Source: WVWW01 sp041568335 (GTDB taxonomy: Bacteria > Acidobacteriota > Polarisedimenticolia > Polarisedimenticolales > Polarisedimenticolaceae). From it: a stretch of DNA of 11,622 nt. Shown here in pieces: positions 9,947 to 11,622 of this stretch (its first letter is position 1; every line of letters starts with the position of its first letter). The stretch spans positions 1 to 11,622 of the forward strand of contig JBFFZZ010000074.1 in NCBI GenBank assembly GCA_041568335.1, in the 5' to 3' direction. A program made the translations under genes and the position numbers. The notes beneath the pieces were generated by a model that made no database searches, had not been told where the DNA came from, and was given only the letters and a program-made list of their open reading frames with translations.

Positions 9947-10537
9947 GTGGAGCTCGTGGTGAATCAACAGAAGACCGCGATCAATGAGCGCGATCTGATC
10001 CTGCGCGCGCAGGCCGGGGAACGGGCGGCGTTCGGCGAGCTCGTTCAGCGCTACATGCGGCGGGCCTACTTCGCCGCGCTCGGTTTTGTCGGTTCCCCCG
10101 AAGATGCGATGGATCTGTCGCAGGACGCCTTCGCGCGCGCCTACCGGGCCCGACAGAAGATCAACCCCGACATGCAGTTTTACACCTGGTTCTACCAGAT
10201 CCTGCGGCGCCTCTGTTTCAACTTCATCCGCGACCGCAAGCTGCATCGCGCCAAGCTGCGCGAGCAGAAGAGCTGGATCGTCGACGAGGCCACTTTCCGC
10301 TCCAGCCAGCGTAATCCGCAGCGGAACGTCGAACGCGAGGAGACGCGACGACGAGTCCGCCGGGCGATCGAGACACTGCCCGATCGGGAGCGCGAGGTCC
10401 TCGTCCTGAAAGAGTTCGAAGGTCTGAAATATCGCGAGATCGCGGAGATCGTCGGCATCCCGATCGGCACCGTGATGTCTCGCCTGTACTCCGCGCGGCG
10501 GAACCTGGCCGCCGCGATCGAGGAGATGGAATCGTGA
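9947..10537 (+). CDS. RNA polymerase ECF-type sigma factor
   Basis: This 196-residue protein has the two-domain plan of ECF (group 4) sigma factors, which direct RNA polymerase to stress or envelope promoters. Region 2 spans about 28-98, with the helical core around SPEDAMDLSQDAF (50-62) and the -10 recognition part up to FIRDRKLHR. A linker rich in charged residues follows (about 99-135). Region 4 spans about 137-190, with LPDREREVLVLKEFEGLKY and a helix-turn-helix around YREIAEIVGIPIGTVMSRL. No extra C-terminal domain is present. The start is GTG, chosen from the upstream GGAGGG. The gene overlaps the next one as GTGA, the usual arrangement of a sigma factor with its anti-sigma factor. Which ECF group it belongs to cannot be told by eye. 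Confidence 0.95.
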   Translation: MELVVNQQKTAINERDLILRAQAGERAAFGELVQRYMRRAYFAALGFVGSPEDAMDLSQDAFARAYRARQKINPDMQFYTWFYQILRRLCFNFIRDRKLHRAKLREQKSWIVDEATFRSSQRNPQRNVEREETRRRVRRAIETLPDREREVLVLKEFEGLKYREIAEIVGIPIGTVMSRLYSARRNLAAAIEEMES

Positions 10538-10998
10538 GCGAACGACACGACTCGCTCTCCGAGCGTGCTCACGCACTGATGATGGCGGCCCTCGACGGCG
10601 AGCTGACCGCCCAGGAGCGGGACGAGCTGGACCGGATGCTCGCCGCCGACGCAGGCCTGCGAAACGAGTTCGAGAAACTCAGAACGGTCAAAGAGGTGAC
10701 CAAGACGATGACTTTCAGAGAGCCACCCGAAGAAGTCTGGGAGACTTACTGGGTCTCGGTCTACAACCGCGCGGAGCGCAGTCTCGGATGGCTGTTCCTG
10801 TCGCTCGGTTTGATCGTCGTTTTCGGTTGGGCCGGATGGCAGTTCGTCGATGCGATCCTGACGGACACCGAGCTGCCGCTTCTGATCAAGATCGCAATCT
10901 TCCTCGGCGTGCTGGGAGGCGGCATTTTGTTCTTCTCCGTGATCCGCGAGAAGTGGTTCACACACAAGCGAGATGCTTACAAGGAGGTGGTGCGATGA
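10534..10998 (+). CDS. Putative anti-sigma factor, two-TM membrane protein without zinc-binding cysteines
   Basis: This 154-residue protein begins with a short helical segment (about 8-50) containing ALDGELTAQERDEL, which resembles the start of zinc-finger (zf-HC2) anti-sigma domains. The later CxxC part of that fold is replaced by AADAGLRNEF, and the whole protein has no cysteine. A segment with PPEEVWETYW (64-73) leads to two membrane helices (about 84-106 and 115-137) joined by a loop of fewer than ten residues, then a short basic tail. The N-terminus should be cytoplasmic, where it could hold the sigma factor at the membrane. The GTG start overlaps the sigma stop (GTGA) with AGGAG 8 bases upstream. 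The role rests on gene order and the N-terminal resemblance. It may instead be a membrane protein of another kind that merely shares the operon. Confidence 0.65.
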   Translation: MSERHDSLSERAHALMMAALDGELTAQERDELDRMLAADAGLRNEFEKLRTVKEVTKTMTFREPPEEVWETYWVSVYNRAERSLGWLFLSLGLIVVFGWAGWQFVDAILTDTELPLLIKIAIFLGVLGGGILFFSVIREKWFTHKRDAYKEVVR

Positions 10999-11321
10999 TC
11001 GTCGTGCCGTCTTCCACCATCGCCGGTTACCGGATTATCAAGACCGTCGGCCTGGTCAGGGGCAACACAATCCGTGCGCGTCACCTGGGAGTCGACTTTC
11101 TCGCGATCCTGAAGCACATCGTCGGCGGGGAGATCGAGGAGTACACGAAGATGATGGCCGAGGCGCGCGAGCAGGCGCTCGACCGGATGACCGCCGAGGC
11201 CGAAGAGCTCGGAGCGAACGCCGTCATCGGCGCGCGGTTTGCGACGAGCTACCTGATCACCGGGGCTTCCGAGATCATGGTTTACGGCACCGCGGTCGTG
11301 ATCGAGCTCGACGGGACGTAG
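10995..11321 (+). CDS. YbjQ-family protein (DUF74, putative heavy-metal-binding domain)
   Basis: This 108-residue cytoplasmic protein matches the YbjQ/UPF0145 family over its whole length: a beta-strand start with GYRIIKTVGLVRGNTIRAR, the segment IVGGEIEEYTKMMAEAREQA, a helix with EAEELGANAVIGARF, and the closing strand YGTAVVIEL. The family forms small ring-like oligomers, and its function is not established despite the name 'heavy-metal-binding'. The frame is open further upstream, but the ATG at 10995 is clearly right: GGAGG lies 7 bases before it, it overlaps the previous stop as ATGA, and the family's homology starts here. Tight coupling to a sigma factor and membrane protein suggests a role in the same stress response. 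It ends one base from the stop of the convergent gene. Confidence 0.9.
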   Translation: MIVVPSSTIAGYRIIKTVGLVRGNTIRARHLGVDFLAILKHIVGGEIEEYTKMMAEAREQALDRMTAEAEELGANAVIGARFATSYLITGASEIMVYGTAVVIELDGT

Positions 11322-11322
11322 A

Positions 11323-11622
11323 TCAGCGCCGCGCCGAGAGGACGTCGCGCAGCCCGCCCCAGGTCGTCGGGTCCAGCGCCAGCAGCGCCGAGAGGTACAG
11401 GTCGGTTTGCGGGGCGTCGAATCGTTCGTCGATCGCCGCCGTCGCGCGGGCGAGATCTTCTTCGGCGGGCGGCTGGAGATCGTGATCCTCGTCGATCAGA
11501 CCACCCTGCTGAGGGATCCCCAGCTCATCGAGGAAGGTCTGCAGCATTTCCGCTCGCCCGTCGAGGTGCAAGGCCAGCAACAGTGTCGTCGCAAGCGAAT
11601 CGTCGACGTGCACCGTCTTGAG
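11323..11622 (-). CDS. Unrecognised protein, C-terminal part only
   Basis: The minus strand is open from the right edge to a TGA at 11323-11325, giving the last 99 residues of a protein whose start is outside the window. A GTG at 11613 could be a start, but the frame continues open beyond it without a visible ribosome binding site, so a longer protein is more likely. The segment is acidic and helical, with FLDELGIPQQGGLI, a linker PPAEEDL, and an end containing LYLSALLALDPTTW. There are no cysteines, membrane segments or catalytic motifs. I recall similar small helical conserved hypothetical proteins but no function. The gene is tail to tail with the YbjQ gene, the stop codons being one base apart. 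Confidence 0.62.
   Translation of the reverse strand, partial: LKTVHVDDSLATTLLLALHLDGRAEMLQTFLDELGIPQQGGLIDEDHDLQPPAEEDLARATAAIDERFDAPQTDLYLSALLALDPTTWGGLRDVLSARR

Noticed and set aside
10788..10994. Upstream extension of the YbjQ frame to 10788
   Set aside because: The added 69 residues are an Arg-rich out-of-frame reading of the two-TM protein gene. The ATG at 10995 has the ribosome binding site and begins the family homology.

Overview
The window is GC-rich, densely coded bacterial chromosome with no sign of mobile DNA, tRNA, rRNA or CRISPR. A lipoprotein signal peptide, FtsH, MgtE, a RapA-type ATPase and an ECF sigma operon suggest a Gram-negative-type envelope. The gene mix would suit a deep-branching GC-rich phylum such as Acidobacteriota or a relative, but nothing here fixes the taxonomy and that placement is a guess.

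Layout. (1) Positions 1-5826, all on the minus strand, read from high to low coordinates: a TPR lipoprotein, an ABC ATPase, a large ABC permease and tilS. All three junctions overlap by 1 or 4 bases, so this is one translationally coupled operon. After a 185-bp gap with a hairpin and an AT-rich promoter candidate comes ftsH, which starts at TTG and runs off the left edge inside the AAA+ domain. (2) Positions 5919-7274, plus strand: mgtE, a gated magnesium channel, divergent from the lipoprotein gene. (3) Positions 7301-9817, minus strand: a RapA-like SNF2 ATPase, convergent with mgtE. (4) Positions 9818-9946: a divergent regulatory region with a promoter candidate and a GC-rich hairpin touching the Shine-Dalgarno sequence of the next gene. 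(5) Positions 9947-11321, plus strand: an ECF sigma factor, a cysteine-free two-TM putative anti-sigma protein and a YbjQ-family protein, overlapping by 4 bases at each junction. (6) Positions 11323-11622, minus strand: the C-terminal part of an unrecognised protein, tail to tail with the YbjQ gene.

How they may work together. tilS next to ftsH is a common bacterial neighbourhood, here without hpt between them. The ATPase and permease form a complete ABC exporter whose substrate is unknown; the co-translated lipoprotein could be its periplasmic partner. The most interesting block is 7301-11321: an RNA-polymerase-recycling type ATPase is divergent from a tight sigma / membrane protein / YbjQ cassette. 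The membrane protein has the position and N-terminal shape of an anti-sigma factor, but lacks zinc-ligand cysteines and any sizeable external sensor domain. How the signal reaches the sigma factor, and what YbjQ does there, is open.
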